Source of the DNA: Bradyrhizobium sp. BR13661 | GTDB lineage: Bacteria > Pseudomonadota > Alphaproteobacteria > Rhizobiales > Xanthobacteraceae | Length of the DNA: 64,000 nt | Assembly: GCF_029892425.1 (NCBI RefSeq) | Contig: NZ_JARXWB010000035.1 | Span: forward strand, 22,092-86,091 | Direction of reading: 5' to 3' | Shown here: positions 43,380-52,603 of the stretch, piece by piece | Position numbering within the stretch: position 1 is the first letter of the stretch | Layout of the letters: every line of letters begins with the position of its first letter | Program-made: the position numbers and the translations under genes | The notes under the pieces: generated by a model | The model's input: only the letters and a program-made list of their open reading frames with translations | Database searches by the model: none | What the model was told of the DNA's origin: nothing

Positions 43380-44168
43380 TTACCTTGGCGACTGTAAGAC
43401 GACACCGTAGCGCTCGTAGATCCGATGAATCGTACCGTCGGTCCGCAGCCGGTCCAGAGCTCCGTCGATGGCCTCGCGCAACTGGTCATCCGGTCGCACC
43501 ATGCCAACGGCAACGTTCCAGTTGAGCCCAGCCTCGTTCTCGTCAAGTGCTAGGATGTGTACCGCCTTGTCCGGATGCGTCAAATTGAAATAGCTGGCGG
43601 CTGTCGGGGTGACCGCAGCCGCATCAATCTCATGATTGACAAGAGCCTCCAGGCTGTCGACCTCAAACCCAAAGGTCGACGTGGGCACGTGTCGCTGCCC
43701 GAGGGTCATAGCCGCCATCGACCCGACAAGGACACCAACTTTCGAGTGTTCGTCGAGGCTCCTGAATGACGTGAGCCGGCTTCCATCAGAAACCGCCAGC
43801 GCAACCCCTGTGCGGTAATACGGTTTCGATATTTTCAGGTTAGTCTCGCCCTGCGCTTCGCCATCGGCGATGATGTCGAGCACAATGTCACAGCCCGCAC
43901 TCCTCATCTGGTATTGAGTGATGATCCAGTCCGGCCTCAGGGTGACGCCGAGCTCACGCGCGAACGCAGCGCCTAGTTCGATCTGAAATCCCGGAGGGTC
44001 ACCGGCCTTGTTAGCGAAAGGCAGCGAATTGGGGTGGGCACATAATCCGAGCACACCAGAGTTGCGGATCGCATCGAGAGATCGGGCCTGCGCGACGCTG
44101 GTTAGTCCCACCAGGGCGCTGAACACGAGAGGGAGATAGCTCTTGATGGAATTAAGGGTGTAGATCAA
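43380..44168 (-). CDS. PQQ-dehydrogenase-associated periplasmic binding protein (MxaJ/XoxJ-like)
   Basis: A 262-residue protein with a Sec signal peptide (YLPLVFSALVGLTSV, cleavage after AQA). The SBP_bac_3 fold shows IRNSGVLGLCAHPNSLPFAN, FQIELGAAFARELGVTLRPD, GCDIVLDIIADGEAQGETNL and SKPYYRTGVALAV. The pattern matches the binding proteins encoded with methanol-dehydrogenase-like enzymes, thought to help assemble or activate the dehydrogenase. TTG 44168 is the apparent start, six bases after the cytochrome stop. Confidence 0.85.
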   Translation of the reverse strand: MIYTLNSIKSYLPLVFSALVGLTSVAQARSLDAIRNSGVLGLCAHPNSLPFANKAGDPPGFQIELGAAFARELGVTLRPDWIITQYQMRSAGCDIVLDIIADGEAQGETNLKISKPYYRTGVALAVSDGSRLTSFRSLDEHSKVGVLVGSMAAMTLGQRHVPTSTFGFEVDSLEALVNHEIDAAAVTPTAASYFNLTHPDKAVHILALDENEAGLNWNVAVGMVRPDDQLREAIDGALDRLRTDGTIHRIYERYGVVLQSPR

Positions 44169-44174
44169 TGTGGC

Positions 44175-44528
44175 CTAGCCTTCATGTGGCTTCAGAGCGC
44201 GAACGTATTTAATGATCTCGTCGATCTGCGCATCGCTGAACGTCGCGCCGAAGGCTGGCATCGCGCCTTCCTTGCCGTTCTTGATGCGGTTGCGGATGAA
44301 GTCGTCATCCCGCTTTGTGTCCATCAGCTGCGGCCCCTTGCCGGCGGCGCGACCGCCGTCGGAGTGACACCAGCCACAAGTGGTCGCGAACAACTGCCCG
44401 ACATCGAGCTGTTGGTTATCCGGAGCGCCCGGCGCAGGTTGCTGCGCGCGAGCGGCCAAGGTGGAAATCGTAAGAAGCGCGGCCAGTGTCGAGGTCGAAA
44501 ACGTCGTGATCTTCCAAGCCAATCGCAT
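44175..44528 (-). CDS. c-type cytochrome, electron acceptor of the PQQ dehydrogenase
   Basis: A 117-residue protein with a signal peptide (cleavage after ARA). One haem site is present, CGWCH in FATTCGWCHSDGGRAAGKGP. The distal Met is probably in GAMPAFGATFSDAQIDEII. It is a periplasmic class I cytochrome of XoxG-like size and should carry electrons from the dehydrogenase at 44629 to an oxidase. ATG 44528 has AGGTAGGG nine bases upstream; a TTG three codons earlier is less likely. Confidence 0.88.
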   Translation of the reverse strand: MRLAWKITTFSTSTLAALLTISTLAARAQQPAPGAPDNQQLDVGQLFATTCGWCHSDGGRAAGKGPQLMDTKRDDDFIRNRIKNGKEGAMPAFGATFSDAQIDEIIKYVRALKPHEG

Positions 44529-44628
44529 ACCGACCAACCCTACCTCTCAGCGATCATTTTGCGCAGAGCCTCGTTAGCTCCGCTTCAATAGAGGGAGCGA
44601 CGCCGCCGCTCCCTCCCGACGTGACGGA

Positions 44629-46344
44629 TTATTTCAGACTGTAGACAACGAGCGCGCCGTCGTCGCGAGGCATGCTCTTGTAGACGCCGCCGAAGGTCGG
44701 CGCGTAATCATCCGAGGCCATGCCGCCGAAGCCCGCGACGACCGCGATGTACTGTTTGCCATTGACGGCATAGCTGATAATGCCACCCTGGTGGCCAGTG
44801 CCGTCGCCGTGGCTCCACAATTCGGCTCCGGAGTCGGCATCGTAGGCATGAACCGTGCCGCGCGAATCCGGCACGAAGACCAGATTGCCTCCGGTCGACA
44901 ACACGCTTCCAAGCGGCGGCTCGGGGAAGCGGACTTCCCACTTCTTGGCACCGGTGATGGGATCACGCGCGTCGAGGTGGCCGTAGATCTCACCGCCGGG
45001 CGGCGGTGCGATCTTGAAGTCTGCTCCGATGTTGAGTTGAGCCTGAGGAGCAACGATCGGAGTCGTCTTCTGAACTTCGAGCGTCATACACCATTCTTGG
45101 CCAAGCTTGTAATAGAGCCCTGTTTTCGGGTTGTACGATCCGGAATTCCAGCTCACCCCGCCCGATATATGAGGGCACAACGGTTCGGAAACCTTCCCGG
45201 CGGAAAAGTCGCGGCGGCCGATTAGCTCACCCGTCTTGGGATCGATGTCCTTGACGAAATTGCTGTTCTGCGTGATCCGCCACACGTTCTTGACAGCGAG
45301 ATTCCGGTCATAAACGAAGATATATCCGCTCTTGTTAGGATGGACGACGTATTTCTGGCCATCGCGATCAAGCATCAAAAACTCGCCGACCGCACTATCA
45401 AAATCCCACGCGTCGTGGGGGAGCTCCTGGTGATAGGATTTTAGCTTGCCGCTGTCGATATCGAGCGCAATCACCGAGGTGGTGTAGAGATTGTCTCCCG
45501 GACGCGCGCCTTGCGTCTTGTAATCGGCTCCCGACCAATCGTAGAGCGGCGCCGGGTTTGCAGTGCCCCACAGGATTGTATTGGTATCGGCGTCGTAAGT
45601 GCCAGGCATCCAGCCACCGCCGCCACCGGTGCGCCAGGAGTCATTACCCCAGGTCTTCATGGCGTCGTCAGTGCCGGCGACCGTCAGGAATTCCCATTTC
45701 TTTTTACCGGTGGTGGCATCAACACCGAAGATCGGGCCGCGGCCTGGCCATTCACCGCCCTGCGCGCCGATCACCACCGTGCCCTTTGCGTATAGCGGCG
45801 CTCCAGTGAAACCAACGGTCAGTTTTTGGGAATCGATCAGCTTGGTGTCCCACATTACCTTTCCGGTCTTCATGTCGAGCGCGATGAGGTGGCCATCCAT
45901 CGTTCCGACGTAGACCTTTCCCTCGCCGATGGCGGCACCACGGTTGTAGGGTGAGTGGGTCTGCCGCGCTACCAAGGCCTCGTCCAACTCGGGGAAGTAG
46001 GACCAGATTACCTCGCCGGTTGCGCCGTTCAGCGCAAAGGTGCGGCTATACGAGCCCGTGTAATACAGCACTCCATCCGCCGCGAGAGGCATCGATTGTA
46101 ATCCTCGTGTCGAACGTCCCGGAATATGGATCCAGGCGACACTCAGGTTACTCACATTGCTCGGGTTGATCTGTGCCAGCGGGCTGTAGTGATACGATTT
46201 GTATGAGCCATGATAGGTCAGCCAGTCGTTCTGACCGGCGGCTTCGATCCGCGCCGTGTCCACCGATTGAGCGAGTGCCGATGATGCTGCGACGGCAGCA
46301 ATAACAACAACAGGAAAACAAGAATAACGCCACTGCTTGTTCAT
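44629..46344 (-). CDS. PQQ-dependent alcohol dehydrogenase, likely lanthanide type
   Basis: A 571-residue periplasmic enzyme with a signal peptide (cleavage after ALA). The eight-bladed propeller tryptophan-docking repeats are visible (TGEVIWSYFPELDEAL, TGKVMWDTKLID, TGKKKWEFLTVAGTD, GAKKWEVRFPEPPLGSV). The catalytic segment is ELPHDAWDFDSAVGEF: the Asp of WD plus a second Asp two residues on, which in XoxF/ExaF enzymes coordinates a lanthanide (MxaF has Ala). The adjacent Cys-Cys ring typical of methanol and ethanol dehydrogenases is not visible. GGGAGG lies seven bases before the ATG. It heads a three-gene set with cytochrome c and binding protein. Confidence 0.9.
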   Translation of the reverse strand: MNKQWRYSCFPVVVIAAVAASSALAQSVDTARIEAAGQNDWLTYHGSYKSYHYSPLAQINPSNVSNLSVAWIHIPGRSTRGLQSMPLAADGVLYYTGSYSRTFALNGATGEVIWSYFPELDEALVARQTHSPYNRGAAIGEGKVYVGTMDGHLIALDMKTGKVMWDTKLIDSQKLTVGFTGAPLYAKGTVVIGAQGGEWPGRGPIFGVDATTGKKKWEFLTVAGTDDAMKTWGNDSWRTGGGGGWMPGTYDADTNTILWGTANPAPLYDWSGADYKTQGARPGDNLYTTSVIALDIDSGKLKSYHQELPHDAWDFDSAVGEFLMLDRDGQKYVVHPNKSGYIFVYDRNLAVKNVWRITQNSNFVKDIDPKTGELIGRRDFSAGKVSEPLCPHISGGVSWNSGSYNPKTGLYYKLGQEWCMTLEVQKTTPIVAPQAQLNIGADFKIAPPPGGEIYGHLDARDPITGAKKWEVRFPEPPLGSVLSTGGNLVFVPDSRGTVHAYDADSGAELWSHGDGTGHQGGIISYAVNGKQYIAVVAGFGGMASDDYAPTFGGVYKSMPRDDGALVVYSLK

Positions 46345-46627
46345 GTAGAGTCCTCCCGCTTTTCTAGATCTTTGTGAATTGAGTGAGCCGCCTCCGATGA
46401 GTTTCGCCCTTCAAATGCGGCGCTTCTTCGTCGTCACGCAACCATTTTCAGCCCCTCGCTCGATTCACAAGGAGCTTCGCCGACCGGACCGGATACTGTG
46501 TGTACCCCGCCAGGGATCTTAGAGTAGCCCGGATCACATCTTGTGCAATGATGGAATACGATCGCCAGCGAACGACAGCGGTACTTACCGAAATTGAATC
46601 TTCCGGCTGACGGACCCGTTTCGGTGA
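46345..46627. other. Upstream region of the PQQ dehydrogenase gene
   Basis: No gene is supported in these 280 bases. The promoter of the dehydrogenase operon should lie here; I could not identify a confident -35/-10 pair. Confidence 0.4.
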
Positions 46628-46655
46628 TAAAAAAATCTCCCGTAAAGCGGGGGAG
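46628..46655 (-). terminator. Rho-independent terminator of the Ser/Thr/Gly-rich protein gene
   Basis: On the minus strand CTCCC and GGGAG pair around a loop of about nine bases, followed by ATTTTTTT. It lies 33 bases behind the stop codon at 46689. Confidence 0.75.
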
Positions 46656-46688
46656 TAGTACGGTTGCCAGACGGGCGTAATCGCCTTG

Positions 46689-46988
46689 CTAACAGTCGGG
46701 CACTCCAGCTGGGCGGGAGGATGCATTGGCGTTTGTACTCGTACCGGAAGAAGTGGTTGAGAAAGTGCCAGCGCTCGACCCGGATGAAGTTGCGGAGCCG
46801 ACAGTCGTATTTCCGGATGGGCCGGTAGCAGTGGCGCCGCTTACGTCGCGAACTACCTTGTTGGCCACGTCCCAGCATTGCTTCTCGTGACCGCTGGACC
46901 CGCCTGTCGAGGCGCCTTGCGAATGCGCGAATGCACCGACACCCAACAATGCGCCGCTAATCGCCAAACCCAGATACATCTTTCTCAT
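46689..46988 (-). CDS. Secreted Ser/Thr/Gly-rich small protein
   Basis: A 99-residue protein with a signal peptide (LGLAISGALLGVGAFAHS). The mature part starts with a short helix carrying one Cys (EKQCWDVANKVVRDVSG) and then becomes low-complexity Ser, Thr and Gly, ending in a Cys (GVPDC). A disulfide between the two ends is possible. GAGGAG lies nine bases before ATG 46988. It has its own terminator and sits upstream of the PQQ dehydrogenase gene on the same strand. Function unknown. Confidence 0.65.
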   Translation of the reverse strand: MRKMYLGLAISGALLGVGAFAHSQGASTGGSSGHEKQCWDVANKVVRDVSGATATGPSGNTTVGSATSSGSSAGTFSTTSSGTSTNANASSRPAGVPDC

Positions 46989-48130
46989 CAATGAGAGCTC
47001 CTCTTTAGGTGCCGACTGGAGTGCCGACCCCTCTGAATACGGGCGCGATGTCCAACGTTCCTGCGGGCGGGCGCAGCGCTTGGATCTTGTCCGATAGGTA
47101 AGGTCCGGCTGGCTGGTCTAAGAACAGGGATCGAGCGGCGCCTGGCGCGTCATCTCATTCGGAGACGCCATTGAGAACGTCATGCGGGATTTGGAGCACA
47201 AAGTGGACGACCTGATGGGTTACTTCGTGAAGGACGGTTAGTGGAGGCTCACAGACGAATAGCGGTGCCGCCCCACGTATGACTGCTTGCGGCCCATCGC
47301 GACATATTGCGCTGCCGCACGAAGTCGGTCGCTATAGGGCAAAGCAGACATTGCTTTAGTCGCATGAAGCCGCCGGGTTTAAGGGTGCACGGCCTCGTTG
47401 CGCACCTTTGCCATAAACATTATATGGCTATTAGCACTATTTGGCCTCTTCGAAGGGCGATCATGGCAAGGTCTTCATCGCCACGCCCTGATGAAAATCA
47501 TTGCCTAAGCCTTCCGTCAACATCGTCGCCTCGCATACGCGCGGCGGGAAGAAAACAATCAACGGGCCCCCTCAACCTAACGTGCTCGCCGTACGTCACG
47601 CCATCCTTAATCTCATCCTGCAGCCGCCGGCGCCGTGGTGTAAGTACTGCCGAAATCACTCCTTGAAAAAGAGTGGCCAAGCATTTCAGCCGGAAACGGG
47701 CCGCGCCCGAAGCCGACGATATCCGCCAACCGCAGCGATCATCGTCAGCTCTAGTCACTGCGCTCCGAAGCTCAGCCTGACTGTTTCTAGTGGATCAATC
47801 TAAAGCCAGCCTGAAAAGCCATATGATCCCAGAACGCATGATCAGCGCAGCCAAGTCAGCGATCGTCATCAGGAAGGAAAGCGCAAGTGCAGGATCGACC
47901 TTCTGCAACTTGACCACACGGGTGAGCGGGGTGTGATATCCCTCTGTCGCACCCAAGTCGGCATTAGGCCCAGGCAGTGTGATAACTGCTCTGTTTAAAG
48001 TGATTCGCGCGATAGGATTCCCAGCGATTTCGCCGGGCTTTGATGAAGTTTGCTACGGAAGCATGAAGCCTGACAGACTTACTTCCCAAGCACATCAATC
48101 CCTCCAATTGACACCCGAGTCCCACCGGCC
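46989..48130. other. Decayed stretch of 1.1 kb
   Basis: No intact gene. Plus strand near 47157-47240 reads FGDAIENVMRDLEHKVDDLM then stops. Minus strand 47800-47948 reads VVKLQKVDPALALSFLMTIA then ADLAALIMRSGIIWLF, a membrane-protein C-terminus vaguely like MgtE transporters, without a start. These look like ends of lost genes. Confidence 0.4.
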
Positions 48131-48645
48131 TTGTGGCCGAAGGAGGCCACGCGTGCCGCTGGTCAGGATGGTGGGCGGAAAGCCGGCCATGTCGCCGTAA
48201 ACCGCCGACGGCAGCGGATCCTTCAGATCGTGACCCTTGGCGTATACGACCGTACCCGCGTCGCAGATGCCGTCCGGCGAGACCAGCACGTTGTCCAGCC
48301 GGGCATTGGTCACGAAGCTGTCGCCGACCTTGGTCACGTCGGACATCGGGGTGCCCGGCGCGATCGCACCCGGCATCGGCAAGCCGTCCTACTTGGCCTT
48401 GAGCATCATCTCCAACGTGAGAGCGCCCCCAGCCGCGCTGTCGAACACCGCGATCTGTTTCGGATCGGTGGTCTTGAGCAGCGTCTTGTACACCGTCATC
48501 CCGTCATCGAGCGCCGCCGGGAAAAAGGCTTCAGGCGGCATCCGGTAGTCGACCGAAACGACCTTGAAGCCGCCAAAGCCCGCCATGAAAATGGCTTCCG
48601 GCAGCGCGGCCTCGCCGGGGTTGAGGACGTAGCAGCCGCCGTGCC
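48131..48645 (-). pseudogene. Broken alpha/beta-hydrolase (HSL/esterase-like) gene
   Basis: The frame reads HGGCYVLNPGEAAL (oxyanion motif HGG), VVSVDYRMPPEAFFPAALDD, then TAG at about 48391-48389, and continues PMPGAIAPGTPMSDVTKVGD and GFPPTILTSGTRGLL. This is the hormone-sensitive-lipase family order. The nucleophile motif, normally GTSAGG, reads FDSAAGG, so the Ser is displaced. Both ends are missing. It is clearly dead. Confidence 0.75.
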
Positions 48646-48654
48646 GGCGAACGT

Positions 48655-48985
48655 TTCACCATGGCTGCGGTTTGCGCTGCCGGCGGGACTTCTCGCGATC
48701 TGCCTAGTGCGTTTGATCCAGTGGGTGCGCCTGGACGGCAGCGAATTCTCCCCCGAGCAGGCCCAGCGTCAGCTGGTCAGAACGCGTATCGTCGCGATCG
48801 TCCCCAACACGGGCTTCGTGCTCTGGATTCTGGCGCCGTTCGGGGTCGTGGATCCCGACCTCCGCGCCCCGGTGGCGCTGCTCGTGTTCATGGGCTGCGT
48901 TGGCACGGCCTATTGCCTCGGCAGTTTTCCGCCGGCCTCCCTGCTGACGATGATCATCGCCGGCCCGCCAATCGCGACCGTGTAG
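48655..48985 (+). pseudogene. Membrane fragment resembling a diguanylate-cyclase sensor
   Basis: The plus strand reads RFALPAGLLAICLVRLIQWV, then EQAQRQLVRTRIVAIVP, then APVALLVFMGCVGTAYCLGS. The segment resembles the N-terminal membrane part of GGDEF proteins in Bradyrhizobium, as I remember them. It has no own start and stops before any GGDEF domain. It abuts the broken esterase gene head-on at about 48650, marking a rearrangement junction. Confidence 0.4.
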
Positions 48986-49298
48986 AGCATCTGCCGAGTT
49001 TGTTAGATCGGAGCGGCAGAGAGAGGCGTTGCGGGCCCAATAGCTGGCAGACGCTGAAGAAGAGCCCTCCTGCCCTCAAAAAACCAGACTAGAGGCACAT
49101 CATAGCAGTAAGCAGGTGTCGGGATCGACAACGTACGAATTTCGGTCATTGCTTCGATAGCGAATCTTCCGCCAATCCGCTGGCGTAGAATCGTGATCCG
49201 CGGGAAATCAAACCTCGCCGCCGGGCCCGCTCGCCAGGAGCGCTGTCGGCGATCGGCAGAAGGTTCGCCGAAGAACTTTTTTTCGACCGCCCCTGCTT
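48986..49298. other. Gene-free stretch
   Basis: I see no supportable gene or terminator here. Confidence 0.4.
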
Positions 49299-50018
49299 CT
49301 AGGTGCGGTGGTGGCCGGCGGACTGTCCTCCATCTACGTGAAGAATTTCGCCTGTCACAAACCCTGCGCCGTCCAAGTAAAGTACCGCATCGACAACGTC
49401 GGCTATGTTTCCCATCCGGCCCATCGGGTGGAGCGCGGCCAACGCTTGATGCGCCTCAGGCGGATGCATCGGCGTTTTGATAATGCCGGGCGAGACTGCG
49501 TTGACGCGGACACCCGTGCTCGCATACTCGATCGCGAGCGCCTTGGTGGCCGCATTCAAGGCGCCTTTGGTAAGCGATGCCAAAGCGGCCGGGACGCTGT
49601 TCATCGGCTGGTCGACGAGACTGGTCGTGATCGTGACGACATGGCCGCGCCCCTGCTTGCCCATGATGTCGAGCGCACGTTGGGTCATGTGAAAGAACCC
49701 TTCAACGTTCGTCGAGACGTAGGCCTCATAATCGGCCCGAGTGTATGCGGTGAACGGCTTTGCCATGAACATGCCGGCGTTGTTGACCAGCGTGTCGACC
49801 CGGCCGAAACGCTCGAGCGCGGCGCTGAACGCCCGCTGCGCCATTTGGGGATCGCCGACGTCGCCCGGCACGGCCACCATGTCGGCATCTGCGCTTGCCT
49901 TGATTGATCGCGATGTCGCAACGACCCCGTAATTTCGCTGCCGAAAGGCCTCGGCAATCCCCGCGCCGATCCCCTGAGATGCTCCCGTGACGATGGCGAC
50001 TTTCCGCTCTGTGCCCAT
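49299..50018 (-). CDS. Short-chain dehydrogenase/reductase lacking the usual Tyr
   Basis: A 239-residue Rossmann-fold protein: cofactor motif VTGASQGIGAGIAEAF, NNAGMFMAK, and RVNAVSPGIIKTPMH. The catalytic YxxxK is not present; the segment reads AALASLTKGALNAATKALA, with Ala at the Tyr position. The Ser of VVTITTSLVDQ remains. I recall a Rhizobiales SDR subgroup with this ASLTKG pattern, so it is probably ancestral, not a mutation. ATG 50018 has GAGGGG upstream. The gene follows the acyl-CoA dehydrogenase-like gene by ten bases. Confidence 0.85.
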   Translation of the reverse strand: MGTERKVAIVTGASQGIGAGIAEAFRQRNYGVVATSRSIKASADADMVAVPGDVGDPQMAQRAFSAALERFGRVDTLVNNAGMFMAKPFTAYTRADYEAYVSTNVEGFFHMTQRALDIMGKQGRGHVVTITTSLVDQPMNSVPAALASLTKGALNAATKALAIEYASTGVRVNAVSPGIIKTPMHPPEAHQALAALHPMGRMGNIADVVDAVLYLDGAGFVTGEILHVDGGQSAGHHRT

Positions 50019-50028
50019 AACCATCCCC

Positions 50029-51273
50029 TCAAGTTGCGCCGCTTGCCGCAAGCGGATCGTAGCTGCCTTGCCGAAACATCATGTGCAGTTGCCGTCGCCT
50101 GACGCCCATATTGCCGCCGTCGAAGATTGGCAGTGCCAGCGCATCCTGGAGCAGACGAGCGAACGGCGCTTCGTGATCGTAGCTATCGACGCCCACTACC
50201 CGCATGAGATCAGTGATCACGCGCACCGCGGCTTCCGAGCCAAAGATCTTGGCCTCGATGGCAAGCTCATCGGCCCCCGGCGACTGGGTATCAACCGCGT
50301 GACAGGCGCGCCAGCTGAGATAGCGGGCGGCCTCGATCGTAGTCTTGGCATCGGCCAAGGCGTATCCGACCGCCTGATGCTCGATGATCGGGTGAACGCC
50401 GCCGCGCTTTTCGATCTGGGCAAAATGCAGCGCGAACTCAAATGCCGCGCGCATGAGTGCCACGCCAAAGATGCCGACGAGCGCCGCAGTCCCCGTGAAG
50501 GCGGCCGCCGTAAGCGCGAGACCGGCCCCCTCCTCGCCTAATAGATTGCGGTGCGGTGTCGCAACATTCTGCAATCCGAACTGCGGCACAAGATGCGCGC
50601 GATGGCCGATCGTGTCGATGGCGCGTTCGAACACAAGGCCCTTGACCGGTCCCTCGACAGCAATGACCGAGATCGCTTCGCTAGGGGGCGCTTCGGAATT
50701 GGTTCGGCACACGACACACAGGACATCGGCGCCTTCGCGGTTCCAGCCCGTTGCCGAGGACACCCATTTCTTACGGCCGTTGATCACCCAGGTGTCGCTC
50801 TCCCGTCTCGCGGTGGTGCGAACCCCTTCGCCCGGCGGAGGCGAGCCGGAATTGGCGCTACCGCCCGGCTCGCTGGAGCAGAATCCGGCGAGCGGCGCGC
50901 CATTCTTCTTCAGGAACGACACCAGCAGGCGCTGACACTGCTCCGGCGTGCCGCCGAGCAAAATCGGCAAGAGGCCGAGCACGGTGCCGAGCATCGTCAG
51001 CGTCACGCTGGCGTTCACGCTGTAGAATTCCTCGGCTAAGATCGCCATGTCGATCAAGCCTGAGTTTTCGCCCCCCGCCGGCGACGGAATGCATTTGCGC
51101 AAATAGCCGGCCGCGACCATCGCCTCATAGGTGGGCCGGGTCGCGAGAAAGCGTTCTTCCGGTGTTGCCAGCAGTTCAGCCCGCCGAGCCTCGATGAGCA
51201 CCTCGTTGGCGAACTTGCGCGAAGCGCGCTGAAGATCCCGCTGTTGCGTCGTGAGCGTGAAATCGATCGCCAT
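50029..51273 (-). CDS. Acyl-CoA dehydrogenase-family flavoprotein with Asp at the catalytic base
   Basis: A 414-residue protein with the three acyl-CoA-dehydrogenase domains: N-terminal helices (FTLTTQQRDLQRASRKFANE), the beta domain (GFCSSEPGGSANSG, WVINGRKKWVSSATGWN), and the C-terminal bundle. At the position of the catalytic Glu (YEGT in medium-chain enzymes) the sequence reads LPIFDGGNMGVRRRQLH, giving Asp. Asp serves as base in nitroalkane oxidase of this superfamily, so an atypical reaction is plausible. It forms an operon with the SDR and lies behind an AraC regulator, all on the minus strand. Confidence 0.88.
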   Translation of the reverse strand: MAIDFTLTTQQRDLQRASRKFANEVLIEARRAELLATPEERFLATRPTYEAMVAAGYLRKCIPSPAGGENSGLIDMAILAEEFYSVNASVTLTMLGTVLGLLPILLGGTPEQCQRLLVSFLKKNGAPLAGFCSSEPGGSANSGSPPPGEGVRTTARRESDTWVINGRKKWVSSATGWNREGADVLCVVCRTNSEAPPSEAISVIAVEGPVKGLVFERAIDTIGHRAHLVPQFGLQNVATPHRNLLGEEGAGLALTAAAFTGTAALVGIFGVALMRAAFEFALHFAQIEKRGGVHPIIEHQAVGYALADAKTTIEAARYLSWRACHAVDTQSPGADELAIEAKIFGSEAAVRVITDLMRVVGVDSYDHEAPFARLLQDALALPIFDGGNMGVRRRQLHMMFRQGSYDPLAASGAT

Positions 51274-51384
51274 GGCGATGTCCTCTGATCCCGGATGTCA
51301 ACCGTCGGGCATGGGTATCCCGGGATCAGAAGAAAATCTTGGACAGCAGCGTCCGATTTCTTGGCGTGGACTGAACCGGATCAG

Positions 51385-52323
51385 TCAGCGTGCGCTGCCA
51401 GCACGCCGAAACTCGCGCGGGGCCAAACCGTGGCTGCGCTTGAATAGACGGTTGAAATGCGAGATGTCGCGAAAGCCCGCGGCAAAAGCAATTTCAGCAA
51501 TGGTCCGGTGAGCGCATTGGGGATCTAGCAGCCGGCGCGTGCAGGCGGAAATCCGCCGGTCATTGACGTGTTCGCCGACCGAGCTATCCGTCATGGCAAA
51601 GAGACGATGGACGTAACGCTCCGAGCAGCGGAACTTCGCAGCGAGGGCGGCCGCGCCGAGCTCGGGGTCCTCGCTGTGCCGCGCGATATGGTCGATCATC
51701 ATCGAAAGCAAGACCGGGATGTGCACGCGCTCAGCGGACAGATCGCTCAGCACGTCGGGCGCGTGTGCGATCAGATCGACCACATGCGCACCGACCGTGG
51801 CCGAGGTCATTGAACGCCGATGATCCGCCAGACAGATTTCGGCATAGCCAGCGAGCGTCTTCGACAGAGCCCGGCCCGTCTCCGTGCGAGACAGGTTGAG
51901 CCGCGGACGATCGAGCAGCCCGCTCGGCAGCAGCCGTCGGGGGATCGCAAAGCAGAAGAGCTTGAAGTTGTGGCAGTTGGCGATCTCGAACGGCTCCGTC
52001 GTATCGGCGACGGCGAGATCGCCGGGCGCACAGGTCTGCTCGTGGTTGCGCTGGTTTGTGCGCCCCAGCCCTTCGATCTGGAGGTTGATGAAACAAAGAT
52101 CGTCGCTGCTCCCGGAAATATGTGGAGCAAGACGAACCACCGTATGGCGCGTCGCGGTCACCAGAGAGACCTGGATTGGCGCAGCATCAACTCTGGAAAT
52201 AGTGCCTTGAAACGGCTCGTCCGCAATCCTGCGCGGCTCAAGACGAACAAATGCCGCAGCAAGGTCGTCCGCCCAACTTCCAAAGGGTTGATCGGCGCGC
52301 CGCAGCCTAGTCGACCATTCCAT
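51385..52323 (-). CDS. AraC-family regulator
   Basis: A 312-residue protein. The N-terminal half is an AraC-binding-domain-like effector part (APGDLAVADTTEPFEIANCH). The C-terminal HTH pair is visible: AALAAKFRCSERYVHRLFAM and TIAEIAFAAGFRDISHFNRL, then FKRSHGLAPREFRR. It is the first gene of the set with the flavoprotein and the SDR (111 bases to the former). ATG 52323 has GGGG five bases before it; a GTG at 52329 is the alternative. It probably activates the two downstream genes. Confidence 0.92.
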   Translation of the reverse strand: MEWSTRLRRADQPFGSWADDLAAAFVRLEPRRIADEPFQGTISRVDAAPIQVSLVTATRHTVVRLAPHISGSSDDLCFINLQIEGLGRTNQRNHEQTCAPGDLAVADTTEPFEIANCHNFKLFCFAIPRRLLPSGLLDRPRLNLSRTETGRALSKTLAGYAEICLADHRRSMTSATVGAHVVDLIAHAPDVLSDLSAERVHIPVLLSMMIDHIARHSEDPELGAAALAAKFRCSERYVHRLFAMTDSSVGEHVNDRRISACTRRLLDPQCAHRTIAEIAFAAGFRDISHFNRLFKRSHGLAPREFRRAGSAR

Positions 52324-52603
52324 GAGCACCCCATACGAATTGCCAGGGTCCCGATCGGCACAGAATATCGCCGGGGTAATATGCGGTCAAATTCCCGGCA
52401 AATGGCACGTTCGTGTTCGCCCGGAAGCGGGAGAAACCTCCAAATATCCTCTTCTACGATGAGTCTGCTCAATCGAAAGGGGCGAAGATATTGAAACGAA
52501 GGAGAATTCGCACAGCAATCCGGCCGCCTGACAGGCCGCCCGGGAGCCGGTTCGTGCTCGGCAGATCTTGCCCCCGATTTATTGAAGAAGACTGCTTTCG
52601 CGA
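52324..52603. other. Intergenic stretch left of the tRNA-Lys fragment
   Basis: It holds the presumed AraC promoter. No gene is seen. Confidence 0.4.
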
